Shown piece by piece: positions 28,546-36,953 of a stretch of 64,000 nt of DNA. The stretch's first letter is position 1, and each line of letters begins with the position of its first letter. The stretch lies in the NCBI GenBank assembly GCA_028768545.1, contig CP054838.1, forward strand, positions 3,521,001-3,585,000, written 5' to 3'. The translations under genes were made by a program, and so were the position numbers. The notes under the pieces were generated by a model. The model was given only the letters and a program-made list of their open reading frames with translations. It searched no databases and was not told the origin of the DNA. This DNA is from Desulfobacter sp. (GTDB taxonomy: Bacteria; Desulfobacterota; Desulfobacteria; Desulfobacterales; Desulfobacteraceae).

Positions 28546-29856
28546 CAGTAGTGTCCGGTTAGGTTGTTGCATATAAAAAGCATCTAAAATCATTGAAAAA
28601 ACAGTCTGTTTTGTGTTGACAAATGTGCGTAAAAATTTTTGTGCGCCTTGAAAATTTAACTCAAGGAGCTCAAATGACGCACATCTCAGTCCCTAAAAAA
28701 CAACTACGGTCTCTGAACTTTGACAATTTCAGGTGCCCTCTGATAAAGTCACTTTCAAAAGCACCGGAATTACAATCTCGAGGAGATCGCCCTTTAAAAA
28801 TGACATTCGAAGACCAGATAAATGCTTTGGTTTATTTCCATCTTCAGGAGCACAAGTCTGCCCGACATTTAATTCAGGATCTCAAGGAGAATGTTTTTGC
28901 TAAAGAAAATATTGCGCCAGACGGTGGTATCAGCCGTAGTAGTTTCTGTGAAGCCATCAATCACAGGGGACTCGAACAACTGCAATTTATCTTTGAGGAT
29001 CTTTATAAACAGGCTCTTGAGTGTCATCCGGGTGAACACGCCGAGTTAGGAGAGTTGGTTTCCATTGACGGTAGTCTCATAAATGCAGTCCTTTCAATGC
29101 ACTGGGCGAACTACAGAAAAGGAAGTAAAAAAGCCAAAGTACATTGCGGATTTGACATTAATCACGGAATCCCAAACAAAATCTTTTTGACTGAAGGCAA
29201 CGGCGCTGAACGCACTTTTGTTCCCAAAATACTTTCCAAGGGGCAAACAGGTGTTATGGATCGTGGATATCAATCCCATAAAGAATTTGACCTGCTTCAG
29301 GAGCAAGGCAAACATTTTGTCTGCCGTATAAAAACCAGGACAACAAGAACAATTATTGATAACCACGAGACCCCTTCCGACAGCTACATTTTTTATGATG
29401 CACTGGTTAAACTTGGTACTCCGAATCAAAACCAGACGAAAAGGCCTGTTCGGGTTGTTGGCTATAAAATTGCTGGCGTCAAATACTATGTGGCAACTGA
29501 CAGGCATGATTTAACAGCGGAACAAATAGCAACAATTTATAAACTCCGGTGGACCATTGAGGATTTTTTCAAATGGTGGAAAGAACATCTGAAGGTATAT
29601 CATCTCATTGCCCGCAGTGAATACGGCCTTATGGTTCAGATTCTTGGCGGCCTTATCACTTACCTGTTACTGGCAATCCATTGCCAAAAACAGTTTAATG
29701 AAAAGGTCACGATCAAAAGAGTTCGGCAGCTGCGAACCGCCATTCTAAATGACCTGTTTGGCTGCGAGGAGCAGGGCTCTCATAGTTCAAACAGGGACAA
29801 TATTGTCAAAGATCAAAAAATTATTGAGCAAGCAAAAACCTAACCGGACATCACTG
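28546..29856 (+). mobile_element. IS4-family insertion sequence, copy 2 (1311 bp, 9-bp TSD)
   Basis: The same element as 15430-16742, here with an intact gene. Ends begin CAGT with the shared TGTCCGGTTAGGTT repeat. The target duplication ATTTTGAAT is present at 28537-28545 and 29857-29865. Only a few substitutions separate the copies, so the spread was recent. Confidence 0.96.
28674..29843 (+). CDS. IS4-family transposase, intact
   Basis: A 389-residue DDE transposase. An N-terminal DUF4372-like region (KMTFEDQINALVYFHLQEH) precedes the RNase-H-like core with SIDGS (Asp), GVMDRGYQS (Asp) and LRWTIEDFFKWWKEHLK (Glu). The ATG at 28674 follows AAGGAG and corresponds to the start lost to frameshift in copy 1. 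As an intact source of enzyme it could mobilise both copies. Confidence 0.95.
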   Translation: MTHISVPKKQLRSLNFDNFRCPLIKSLSKAPELQSRGDRPLKMTFEDQINALVYFHLQEHKSARHLIQDLKENVFAKENIAPDGGISRSSFCEAINHRGLEQLQFIFEDLYKQALECHPGEHAELGELVSIDGSLINAVLSMHWANYRKGSKKAKVHCGFDINHGIPNKIFLTEGNGAERTFVPKILSKGQTGVMDRGYQSHKEFDLLQEQGKHFVCRIKTRTTRTIIDNHETPSDSYIFYDALVKLGTPNQNQTKRPVRVVGYKIAGVKYYVATDRHDLTAEQIATIYKLRWTIEDFFKWWKEHLKVYHLIARSEYGLMVQILGGLITYLLLAIHCQKQFNEKVTIKRVRQLRTAILNDLFGCEEQGSHSSNRDNIVKDQKIIEQAKT

Positions 29857-30055
29857 ATTTTGAATATATGAATTTTGTATTGAAATTTTGGACAAAATAA
29901 TCTGTTTTTTTTTTAACCCGTTGGATTAAATATATCCCGGGTTCTAAGCGCTTGACCCTGTAAGCGGAATATAATAGCATACAGACTCAAAACAAGGCTG
30001 TAAGGATCTTATGAATCAATGATTAAATACAGGTGAGCAACACGCTAAGGTGATT

Positions 30056-30829
30056 ATGGATTTAGCTTCTTTTGTTGGCATTATTTCAGGACTTTCACTC
30101 ATTATTTCCGCTATTTTTCTGGGCGGGGACTCTTATAATTTTATTAATATTCCAGGCCTGATGATCGTATTCGGAGGGACCTTGGCCACCACCTTGATCA
30201 CCTTTCAGTTTAGAGATGTATATGCGGCATTCAAGGCGGCCTATTTTGTCTTTTCCAAGGACAAGGAAGATCCCAATCAGGCTGTTGCCACCATGATTAA
30301 ACTCAGTCGGATCAGCCGGCGGCAGGGACTTTTACATTTGGCCAGTGTCAAAACCAGGTCTTTGTTTCTCAAAAAAGCCTGCGGCCTTCTGGCAGACGGA
30401 TCTTCCGAAGAGGTGATCCGGGCGGCCTTGACCACGGAAATCCAATCCTTGCAGATGAGGCATTTTATTGTTCAGGATGTTTTTCGGAAAATGGGAATTT
30501 ATGCCCCGGCATTCGGCATGCTCGGCACCCTTATCGGCCTGGTTCAAATGCTCTCCCACCTTCAGGATCCGTCCCATATCGGGCCGGCCATGGCAACCGC
30601 CCTTTTGACCACCTTTTACGGCTCTTTTTTATCCACCCTTTTTTTTCTGCCCGTGGCAGGCAAACTTCGGTCCAGAACCGTCATTGAAATCATGAACCTT
30701 GAAATCATACGGGAAGGTGCTATTTCAATTTTGAACAACAATAATCCGGTGATTATTTATGAAACATTATCCAGTTTTATATCCTCACGTCTTCGCCAGC
30801 CCCTGGACCAGATGAATCTAAAGGACTAA
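30056..30829 (+). CDS. motA: Flagellar motor stator protein MotA
   Basis: MotA is the pentameric, torque-generating part of the ion-driven flagellar stator in the inner membrane. The 257-residue protein has four membrane helices, the first pair at about 5-50 and the second pair within residues about 145-200 (FGMLGTLIGLVQML and ATALLTTFYGSFL). A charged cytoplasmic loop between them contacts FliG. ATG 30056 is preferred over the GTG at 30050, which lies in the AAGG ribosome site. motB follows after two bases. Confidence 0.93.
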   Translation: MDLASFVGIISGLSLIISAIFLGGDSYNFINIPGLMIVFGGTLATTLITFQFRDVYAAFKAAYFVFSKDKEDPNQAVATMIKLSRISRRQGLLHLASVKTRSLFLKKACGLLADGSSEEVIRAALTTEIQSLQMRHFIVQDVFRKMGIYAPAFGMLGTLIGLVQMLSHLQDPSHIGPAMATALLTTFYGSFLSTLFFLPVAGKLRSRTVIEIMNLEIIREGAISILNNNNPVIIYETLSSFISSRLRQPLDQMNLKD

Positions 30830-30831
30830 CC

Positions 30832-31566
30832 ATGAAAGATACCGGGTATAACAATCCTTATATTGTTGAAGAAAATGATGCCGGATGGCTTGTCACCTAT
30901 GCCGATCTCATGACCCTGCTCATGGTCTTTTTTGTACTGCTCTACTCATTGGCCTCCTTTGAAAAAGAGCGGTATAAAACAACGGTCACCTCATTGACAG
31001 CAGCGGTGCAGACTCAATCAGAAATGGAAGGAATAATGAAATTTCTTGGCAAACCAGACGGGTTTGACCAAAAAATCCGCATAGATGAGATCACCGGCCT
31101 TCGCAACCGGGACACGGCATTATATCGCTCCATGGACCGTTTGGTTAAAAATGCCGCTCAAAAAGAGAGCTTATCTCTGGAGGCAAGTTCTGGTAAATTA
31201 ATCATTACCGTTTCAGGGGAAGCCTTGTTTGCTTCGGGCTCAGCCAGACTAAATTCCCAGGCCCTGCCCGCCATGGATGAGATGATCAATCTGCTTAAAA
31301 AATACACCGAGTATAATATTAATATCAAAGGCCATACCGATAATGTGCCCATTGCCACCAAAGCCTTTCCCTCCAACTGGGAGCTGTCGGCCATCCGGGC
31401 CACTACGGTATTAAAACATTTGATTGCCAAGGGAATCAGTGCCCAGCGCCTTACGGCAACCGGATATGGGCAGCTTATTCCCCTGGCTGCCAACACCACA
31501 GAAGAGAACCGGGCTAAAAACAGGAGGGTTGAATTTGTTCTGGAAAAAAACCAAAGCACCTGGTAA
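30832..31566 (+). CDS. motB: Flagellar motor stator protein MotB
   Basis: MotB anchors the stator to peptidoglycan and carries the ion-binding Asp. The 244-residue protein has one membrane helix (about 17-40) with the essential acid in TYADLMTLLMVFF, a linker, and a C-terminal OmpA-type domain (about 110-240) with GHTDNVPI and NRRVEFVL for peptidoglycan binding. Whether protons or sodium drive it cannot be decided by eye. Its 3' end overlaps the PilZ gene by 32 bases. Confidence 0.95.
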   Translation: MKDTGYNNPYIVEENDAGWLVTYADLMTLLMVFFVLLYSLASFEKERYKTTVTSLTAAVQTQSEMEGIMKFLGKPDGFDQKIRIDEITGLRNRDTALYRSMDRLVKNAAQKESLSLEASSGKLIITVSGEALFASGSARLNSQALPAMDEMINLLKKYTEYNINIKGHTDNVPIATKAFPSNWELSAIRATTVLKHLIAKGISAQRLTATGYGQLIPLAANTTEENRAKNRRVEFVLEKNQSTW

Positions 31567-31924
31567 TGCGGTCTCCTCTATTGACCAGACAGATCAACGC
31601 GCCTCATTTCGGTATGTGTTTTCAGGCAATACCCAATTGGCAATCAAATTTAAAGGCAGAGAGGTCAACCTTACAGACATCAGTGCGGGAGGGCTTGGGT
31701 TTTCAAATCCAGGAGCCAAACAATACGATTCAGATAAAATTTCTTTAATCCTGAACATGCCGAACTTTACAGGAGATCCCGCCCTGAATGTTCAGATCAG
31801 AATTTTGCATATTTCTGCGAATCAGATCTGCCACTGCATCTTTGAAAACTGCACGGTCCAAGAGTATGAAGTCATACACAAATTCGTTCTTGAAATGCAA
31901 AAACAGGACTTAAAAAAACGGTGA
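31535..31924 (+). CDS. PilZ-domain protein, probable c-di-GMP motor brake
   Basis: A 129-residue single-domain PilZ protein. The c-di-GMP-binding motif is present as RASFR (RxxxR) followed by DISAGGLGF (DxSxxG). The start is a TTG at 31535, six bases after a perfect AGGAGGG (31522-31528), all inside motB, so it overlaps motB by 32 bases. Coupling to motAB suggests that it binds stator or rotor when c-di-GMP is high and slows swimming, as YcgR does; that role is inferred from position. Longer starts inside motB lack a ribosome site. Confidence 0.82.
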   Translation: MFWKKTKAPGNAVSSIDQTDQRASFRYVFSGNTQLAIKFKGREVNLTDISAGGLGFSNPGAKQYDSDKISLILNMPNFTGDPALNVQIRILHISANQICHCIFENCTVQEYEVIHKFVLEMQKQDLKKR

Positions 31925-31928
31925 TTTA

Positions 31929-33113
31929 ATGATCCTTCATGTGGATATGGATGCTTTTTTTGCAGCCATAGAGCAGCGGGACAACCCAAGGCTCAAGGGT
32001 CGCCCTGTTATCGTGTCCGGTCATTCAAAAAGAAGTGTGGTGTCCACGGCCAGTTATGAGGCCAGAAAATTTGGCATTTGTTCAGCCATGCCCGTTTTCC
32101 AGGCCAAACAAAAATGCCCGCATCTTATCATCCTGCCCGGCAGCCGAAACAAATACCTGAACGATTCCCAACAAATCATGAAGATTTTAAAACGCTTTTC
32201 CCCGGTTGTTGTGCCTGTATCCATTGATGAGGCCTATGTGGATACCCAGGGGTGTGACAAATTATTCGGCAGTCCAAAACAGATTGCAGTCCAGATTAAA
32301 ACTGCCGTGCTAAACGAAATCGGCCTGACCTGTTCGGTGGGCATTGCCCCTGTAAAATTTTTGGCCAAAATTGCCTCTGACATGAATAAACCAGACGGGC
32401 TGACATATATTTCAAGAAAAAATATGGACAATGTCATTGCCACCCTTCCCATTAAAAAAGTGCCGGGGGTGGGGACCCAGGCCTTAAAACTTTTGACTGC
32501 CCTTCAAATAAAAACCCTTGGGGATGTCAAACATTTCGATCAGGCCCTCTTGAGCCGAAAGCTGGGTAAAATGGGAACACGCCTTTCAAAACTATCCCTT
32601 GGTCATGACACCCCGCTGCAAGCCCAATCCGTTCGCAAATCCATTTCCAGTGAAACCACACTTTCCAAGGATATTTATACTCTTGCAGAGGTACGAAAGG
32701 TCCTGTTAGAGCAGTCCCACCGTGTAGGACGGGATCTGAGAAAAAAAAACTGGATCTGCCGTCATGTTTCAATTAAAATAAAATTTTCAGACTTTTCCCA
32801 AATCACCCGGAGCAAAAAAACCGAATCCTGGATCTCTTCTTCCAATGCAATTTATGATCTTGCAACTCAATTGTATGACAAGGTAAGCATCAAAAAAAAA
32901 ATCAGGCTGATCGGGGTTGGGGTCTCTGATTTTAAGCACACATCTGAGCCGGTTCAGATGTCCTTGCTTTTGGACAGGGATGAAAAAATCGATCAACAAT
33001 GGGATTGTGTAGACCAGGCCATGGATTCGGTTTTACAAAAGTTTGGTTCAGATATAATCAAAAAGGCCAGCCTGAACACACCGTGTGATAAAAAATCAAA
33101 GGGGACCAAATGA
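31929..33113 (+). CDS. dinB: DNA polymerase IV (Y family)
   Basis: An error-prone translesion polymerase of 394 residues. The catalytic acids sit in LHVDMDAFFAAIE (Asp6, Asp8) and SIDEAYVD (about 100-107). The palm/fingers, thumb with two helix-hairpin-helix turns (KKVPGVGTQ) and little-finger domain are all present. The C-terminus lacks an obvious clamp-binding QxxLF motif, although LLLDRD near the end is possible. It follows the PilZ gene by four bases and overlaps the acylphosphatase gene as ATGA. No LexA-type box was seen upstream, since it lies inside the motAB operon. Confidence 0.95.
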   Translation: MILHVDMDAFFAAIEQRDNPRLKGRPVIVSGHSKRSVVSTASYEARKFGICSAMPVFQAKQKCPHLIILPGSRNKYLNDSQQIMKILKRFSPVVVPVSIDEAYVDTQGCDKLFGSPKQIAVQIKTAVLNEIGLTCSVGIAPVKFLAKIASDMNKPDGLTYISRKNMDNVIATLPIKKVPGVGTQALKLLTALQIKTLGDVKHFDQALLSRKLGKMGTRLSKLSLGHDTPLQAQSVRKSISSETTLSKDIYTLAEVRKVLLEQSHRVGRDLRKKNWICRHVSIKIKFSDFSQITRSKKTESWISSSNAIYDLATQLYDKVSIKKKIRLIGVGVSDFKHTSEPVQMSLLLDRDEKIDQQWDCVDQAMDSVLQKFGSDIIKKASLNTPCDKKSKGTK

Positions 33114-33391
33114 GTATAAAAACCGCTGTTCAAGTCAGGATAAAAGGACGGGTTCAAGGGGTTTGTTTCAGGGCTGAAACCCGGGAGGCGGCAATAAATC
33201 TGCACTTGGCAGGTCATGTGAAAAATTTACCTGACAGAACAGTCCAGGCCCTTTTCCAGGGAGAAAAAAACAATATTGATATGATGCTGACCTGGTGCCA
33301 GACGGGGTCACCCCATTCCCGTGTGGACAAGGTGACCTCCTGGCAGGTTGATGTCCAGCCCGATTTAAGCGGGTTTAAAATCCAATATTAA
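33110..33391 (+). CDS. Acylphosphatase
   Basis: A 93-residue acylphosphatase that hydrolyses acyl phosphates such as acetyl phosphate or carbamoyl phosphate. The catalytic residues are visible: Arg in GRVQGVCFRAET and Asn in GHVKNLPDRTV. The start overlaps the dinB stop by four bases. No terminator is seen after it. The 222 bases to the next (convergent) gene hold only a degenerate repeat-like stretch. Confidence 0.92.
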   Translation: MSIKTAVQVRIKGRVQGVCFRAETREAAINLHLAGHVKNLPDRTVQALFQGEKNNIDMMLTWCQTGSPHSRVDKVTSWQVDVQPDLSGFKIQY

Positions 33392-33418
33392 GGCTCTTGA
33401 TCAGAATAAAACCTCCCA

Positions 33419-33490
33419 TATGCCTTGTCTTTTTAACCCTCTTCGTCGTTGGTGGCTGGCACGTCTAATATGCTCCCGGCCACCCGCCTT
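33419..33490 (-). repeat. Possible degenerate copy C of the dispersed repeat
   Basis: On the minus strand, a CATATTAGACGTGCCA segment followed by ACGACGAAGAGG and a lysine-rich reading resembles the middle part of repeat copies A and B (CATATTGGGGTGCCA ... GCGACGAGTAAGG). The match is short and includes an in-frame stop, so the relation is tentative. Confidence 0.3.
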
Positions 33491-33613
33491 GAATACGATT
33501 AAAAATCCTAAGCCATATTTTGGAAAATTTTAATTCAACCGTGAGCCTAACCTGGATGATACTGCTTTTTTAATTAAATTTCAGGACGACCAAAAAGGAA
33601 AACTCACATATGG

Positions 33614-34267
33614 CTAAAACCCCATATCTTCGTTCACCAGAATAATCTTGATCCGGCCTTTGGAAAAACATTTTTCTGTGATGGTCCAATAATTACATAT
33701 TCTGTCAGGGCTGTCACAATCGTGGCAGATCCCTGTTTTTGCACAGGGGGTCTTTTTATCCAAATTCATTGTATTTACGGGTGCCGCATAATTTTTAATC
33801 CTGAACATGGCATCTTCAAGGTCACTGCAAATTTTATTTCTACCGACTATCAACAAAACGTTTTTAGGCCCCCAGATCATTGCTGCCACCCGGTTGCCGA
33901 TCATGTCCAGATTGACCAGATACCCTGCTTCAGTGACAGCATTGATGCCGGTGATAAAAAGATCCACCATCAAGGAGCGCCGCCGAAGTTCAAGCATATC
34001 CTCGACGGCCAAACTTTTGTCAAAGGTATTTAAGACCTCAAAGCTCGGGTCATCCACAAGCGCATGAAAAAGCCCGGTACCCACAAAAGACATGGACCCT
34101 CCCCATGACACGCTTTTCGGTTTCAAAGAAGGAATAATCTTTTCAAGGGCCAGATCCTTGGCCGCTTTGGCTGATTGGGCAATATGAACCTCAAAATGAT
34201 TATTTTCAAGCCCCTCTTTAACCGCCTCAAGTTTTAGTTGCCAATAATGATCAACAGGGTTTTTCAT
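33614..34267 (-). CDS. LUD-domain (LutC/YkgG-like) protein
   Basis: A 217-residue single LUD-domain protein. Family features include the N-terminal helix, VSWGGSMSF (about 53-61), the GINAVTEAGYLVNLD segment and IVGRNKI. The C-terminal part has a cluster of Cys residues (CAKTGICHDCDSPDRIC), which could bind a metal or an iron-sulfur centre. LUD proteins act in lactate utilisation (LutC) or as stand-alone proteins; without lutA/lutB nearby the role is open. The ATG has AAGGAGAGAG upstream. It stands alone on the minus strand. Confidence 0.85.
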   Translation of the reverse strand: MKNPVDHYWQLKLEAVKEGLENNHFEVHIAQSAKAAKDLALEKIIPSLKPKSVSWGGSMSFVGTGLFHALVDDPSFEVLNTFDKSLAVEDMLELRRRSLMVDLFITGINAVTEAGYLVNLDMIGNRVAAMIWGPKNVLLIVGRNKICSDLEDAMFRIKNYAAPVNTMNLDKKTPCAKTGICHDCDSPDRICNYWTITEKCFSKGRIKIILVNEDMGF

Positions 34268-34597
34268 ACTCTCTCCTTGTACAATTTAAGTTTAGATATC
34301 TGACACTGCATGGTTTTTTCCCCTTGCCACGATTATTCACTATTCACTGCTGACGAATTTAAACTCTAAAACAGCAATATGTTCACCGGTCAAAATCTGG
34401 GTTTGAACCGGATCCGAACATACTTTTGCATAAACGTCTTAATCAGATCAAGTTTATTGCCATCAAACAAAGTTAAACATCTTCCAGATGGTTAATTTTC
34501 TTTTTTTTGTAAACACTTAGGTTCTGAAACCATTATTATGAATATAACAGGATGGATAAAATTTAAAGATAATTCCCCAAGAAAACAAAGTTTTTTA

Positions 34598-34647
34598 TTG
34601 ACTTCGAAGCCATATCTTAATATTGATTTATTTAAGATATAAATCAA
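34598..34647 (+). promoter_or_regulatory. Candidate acs promoter with a perfect 9-bp inverted repeat
   Basis: The 610-base gap before acs (34268-34880) has no convincing gene. In it, TTGACT (34598-34603) may be a -35 box with TATTGA 17 bases later as a weak -10. Overlapping that spot, TTGATTTAT (34623-34631) and ATAAATCAA (34639-34647) form a perfect inverted repeat with a 7-base spacer, the shape of an operator for a dimeric regulator. The leader to the acs ATG would be about 250 nt. Confidence 0.45.
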
Positions 34648-34880
34648 ATTCAGTAAATGGCAGCGATTTCCACACTATTATCTCCTCAACTACTGCCTGC
34701 ACTGGTTTTTAAAAAAAAGCGTGTCTAAACTGACAGGCTTACACATAGACACAACATATATAAAACACCTTTTTCAACTCTTTTTCCATCCATAACAAGG
34801 GAGGTGGAGCCGGCATCGGCACGCTTGAAAATCATCTATAATATAAGTTCCTTAAACATATACCAACAAGGAGATGAGTG

Positions 34881-36911
34881 ATGAGCAAAAAAGAAGTTGT
34901 CGAAACTACGGAAGCCCAGATCGCAGTTCACTGGAAAGAAGAGGAATATTATTATCCTTCATCCAAGTTTATCGGCCAGGCCAATTTAACGGATCCAGAT
35001 ATTTTTGAAAGGTTCAGTCTGGACAACTTCCCGGATTATTTTACTGAATATGCCGAACTGCTCACCTGGTATAAATACTGGGATGAAGTACTTGATGCCA
35101 GTGACGCCCCTTGCTACAAATGGTTCAAAGGCGGCAAAATAAATGCATCTTATAATTGTATTGACAGACACCTAGAAAAAAATAAAAACAAAACCGCCAT
35201 CCATTTTGTTCCGGAACTCGAAGAAGAGCGGACAGATCATATCACCTACCAGGAACTTTACGTCAGGGTAAACGAGTTTGCCTCTGTACTTAAAAACGAT
35301 GCAAAACTCAAACGAGGAGACCGGGTCACAATTCATATGCCCATGTCAGCAGAACTTCCCATTACCATGCTGGCCTGCGCAAGGCTCGGCGTGATCCACT
35401 CTGTGGTCTTCGGCGGATTTTCAGCCTCGGCATGTGCCGACAGGGTGGTGGACTCAAATTCACGGGTGTTGATTACCATGGACGCCTATTACAGGGCAGG
35501 TAAACTGCTCAACCACAAGGTCAATGCAGATGAAGCCGTCAAACTCTCTGCCCAACAAGGCCAGGTAGTGGATACAGTTCTGGTCTGGCAGCGGTATCCT
35601 GGAAAATATTCGTGTGACACCCCAATGGTTGACGGGCGTGATGTATTTGTGAATGAGGCTTTGAAAAATCATTTCGGGAAGATCATAGAGCCCGAACAAA
35701 TGCTCTCTGAAGACCCGCTTTTTCTCATGTACACCTCTGGCACCACCGGCAAGCCCAAAGGCTGCCAGCATGGTACAGGGGGCTATCTTGCCTATACCAC
35801 AGCCATGTCAAAATATATTCAGGATATTCACCCTGAAGATGTCTATTGGTGCATGGCCGACATCGGCTGGATTACCGGACATTCATTTATCGTATATGGT
35901 CCCCTTGCCCTTTGCGCCTCAACCGTGATCTACGAAGGAGTGCCCACCTATCCTGATGCCGGCAGGTCTTGGCGGATTGCCCAGCAGCTGGATGTTAATA
36001 TCTTCCATACAGCTCCCACAGCCATCCGGGCCTTAAGAAAACTTGGACCGGATGAACCGGCCAAATACAACTATCATTTTAAGCATATGACCACGGTGGG
36101 CGAGCCCATCGAACCGGAAGTCTGGAAATGGTATGAATCTGCCGTGGGCAAGGGGGAAGCCATTATTGTGGATACCTGGTGGCAGACGGAAACAGGGGGA
36201 TTTTTATGTTCCACCGTTCCCGGACTCAAACCCATGAAACCCGGAAGCGCAGGCCCGGGTGTTCCCGGAATTCATCCTTTTATTCTGGATGATGAAGGCA
36301 AGGAAATCACAGAGACCGGAATTGCCGGAAACATTTGTATCCGCAACCCATGGCCCGGTCAGTTCCAGACCATCTGGGGTGACAGACAACGTTTTGTAGA
36401 CACCTATTTTGCCGACATTTGCAGAAATCCTGAATCCAAGGACTGGAAAGACTGGCCCTATCTTGCAGGAGACGCTGCAACCATGTCAGATGACGGGTAT
36501 TTTAGAATCCTTGGCAGGATTGATGATGTCATCAATGTATCCGGCCACCGCCTGGGCACCAAAGAGATTGAGTCTGCCTCCCTTGTGGTAAATGAAGTGG
36601 CTGAAGCCGCAGTTGTGCCAGTTTCTCACGATATTAAGGGAAAAGAGCCCGATCTTTATATTGCCCTTAAAACAGGCGTGGAACCCACCGAGGCCCTGGC
36701 ACAGAAAATTTCCGATGCGGTGTGCGAACAGATCGGGAAAATTGCAAAACCCAGAAAGGTATGGCTGGTGCCGGATATGCCTAAAACCAGATCCGGTAAA
36801 ATCATGCGCCGGGTTCTAGGGGCCATTTCAAACCGGGGGGATGTGGGCAACGTCATGACCTTGGCCAATCCTGAGGTGGTGGAAGAGATCAAAAATATGG
36901 TCCAGAATTAA
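34881..36911 (+). CDS. acs: Acetyl-CoA synthetase (AMP-forming)
   Basis: Acs activates acetate with ATP and CoA. The 676-residue protein has the adenylate-forming signature YTSGTTGKPKG (about 282-292), the family motif TWWQTETGG, the GRIDDVINVSGHRLGTKEIE hinge region (written here as two halves: GRIDDVIN, SGHRLGT) and the catalytic/acetylatable lysine in KTRSGKIMRR near the C-terminus. ATG 34881 follows AAGGAG by seven bases; a GTG one codon earlier is disfavoured. A prpE-like gene follows at 42 bases, and a symporter fragment after that, so the cluster is for uptake and activation of short-chain acids. Confidence 0.93.
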   Translation: MSKKEVVETTEAQIAVHWKEEEYYYPSSKFIGQANLTDPDIFERFSLDNFPDYFTEYAELLTWYKYWDEVLDASDAPCYKWFKGGKINASYNCIDRHLEKNKNKTAIHFVPELEEERTDHITYQELYVRVNEFASVLKNDAKLKRGDRVTIHMPMSAELPITMLACARLGVIHSVVFGGFSASACADRVVDSNSRVLITMDAYYRAGKLLNHKVNADEAVKLSAQQGQVVDTVLVWQRYPGKYSCDTPMVDGRDVFVNEALKNHFGKIIEPEQMLSEDPLFLMYTSGTTGKPKGCQHGTGGYLAYTTAMSKYIQDIHPEDVYWCMADIGWITGHSFIVYGPLALCASTVIYEGVPTYPDAGRSWRIAQQLDVNIFHTAPTAIRALRKLGPDEPAKYNYHFKHMTTVGEPIEPEVWKWYESAVGKGEAIIVDTWWQTETGGFLCSTVPGLKPMKPGSAGPGVPGIHPFILDDEGKEITETGIAGNICIRNPWPGQFQTIWGDRQRFVDTYFADICRNPESKDWKDWPYLAGDAATMSDDGYFRILGRIDDVINVSGHRLGTKEIESASLVVNEVAEAAVVPVSHDIKGKEPDLYIALKTGVEPTEALAQKISDAVCEQIGKIAKPRKVWLVPDMPKTRSGKIMRRVLGAISNRGDVGNVMTLANPEVVEEIKNMVQN

Positions 36912-36953
36912 TCTGGTCTTGAACCATTAACATATTGCGCTAGGAGAAAATTC

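Noticed and set aside
29952-29975. Promoter for motA from TTGACC and TATAAT
   Set aside because: The spacer is only 12 bases, too short for a sigma-70 promoter.
34800-34830. Sigma-54 site around GGCACGCTTGAA before acs
   Set aside because: The -24 GG fits but no GC occurs at the -12 position.
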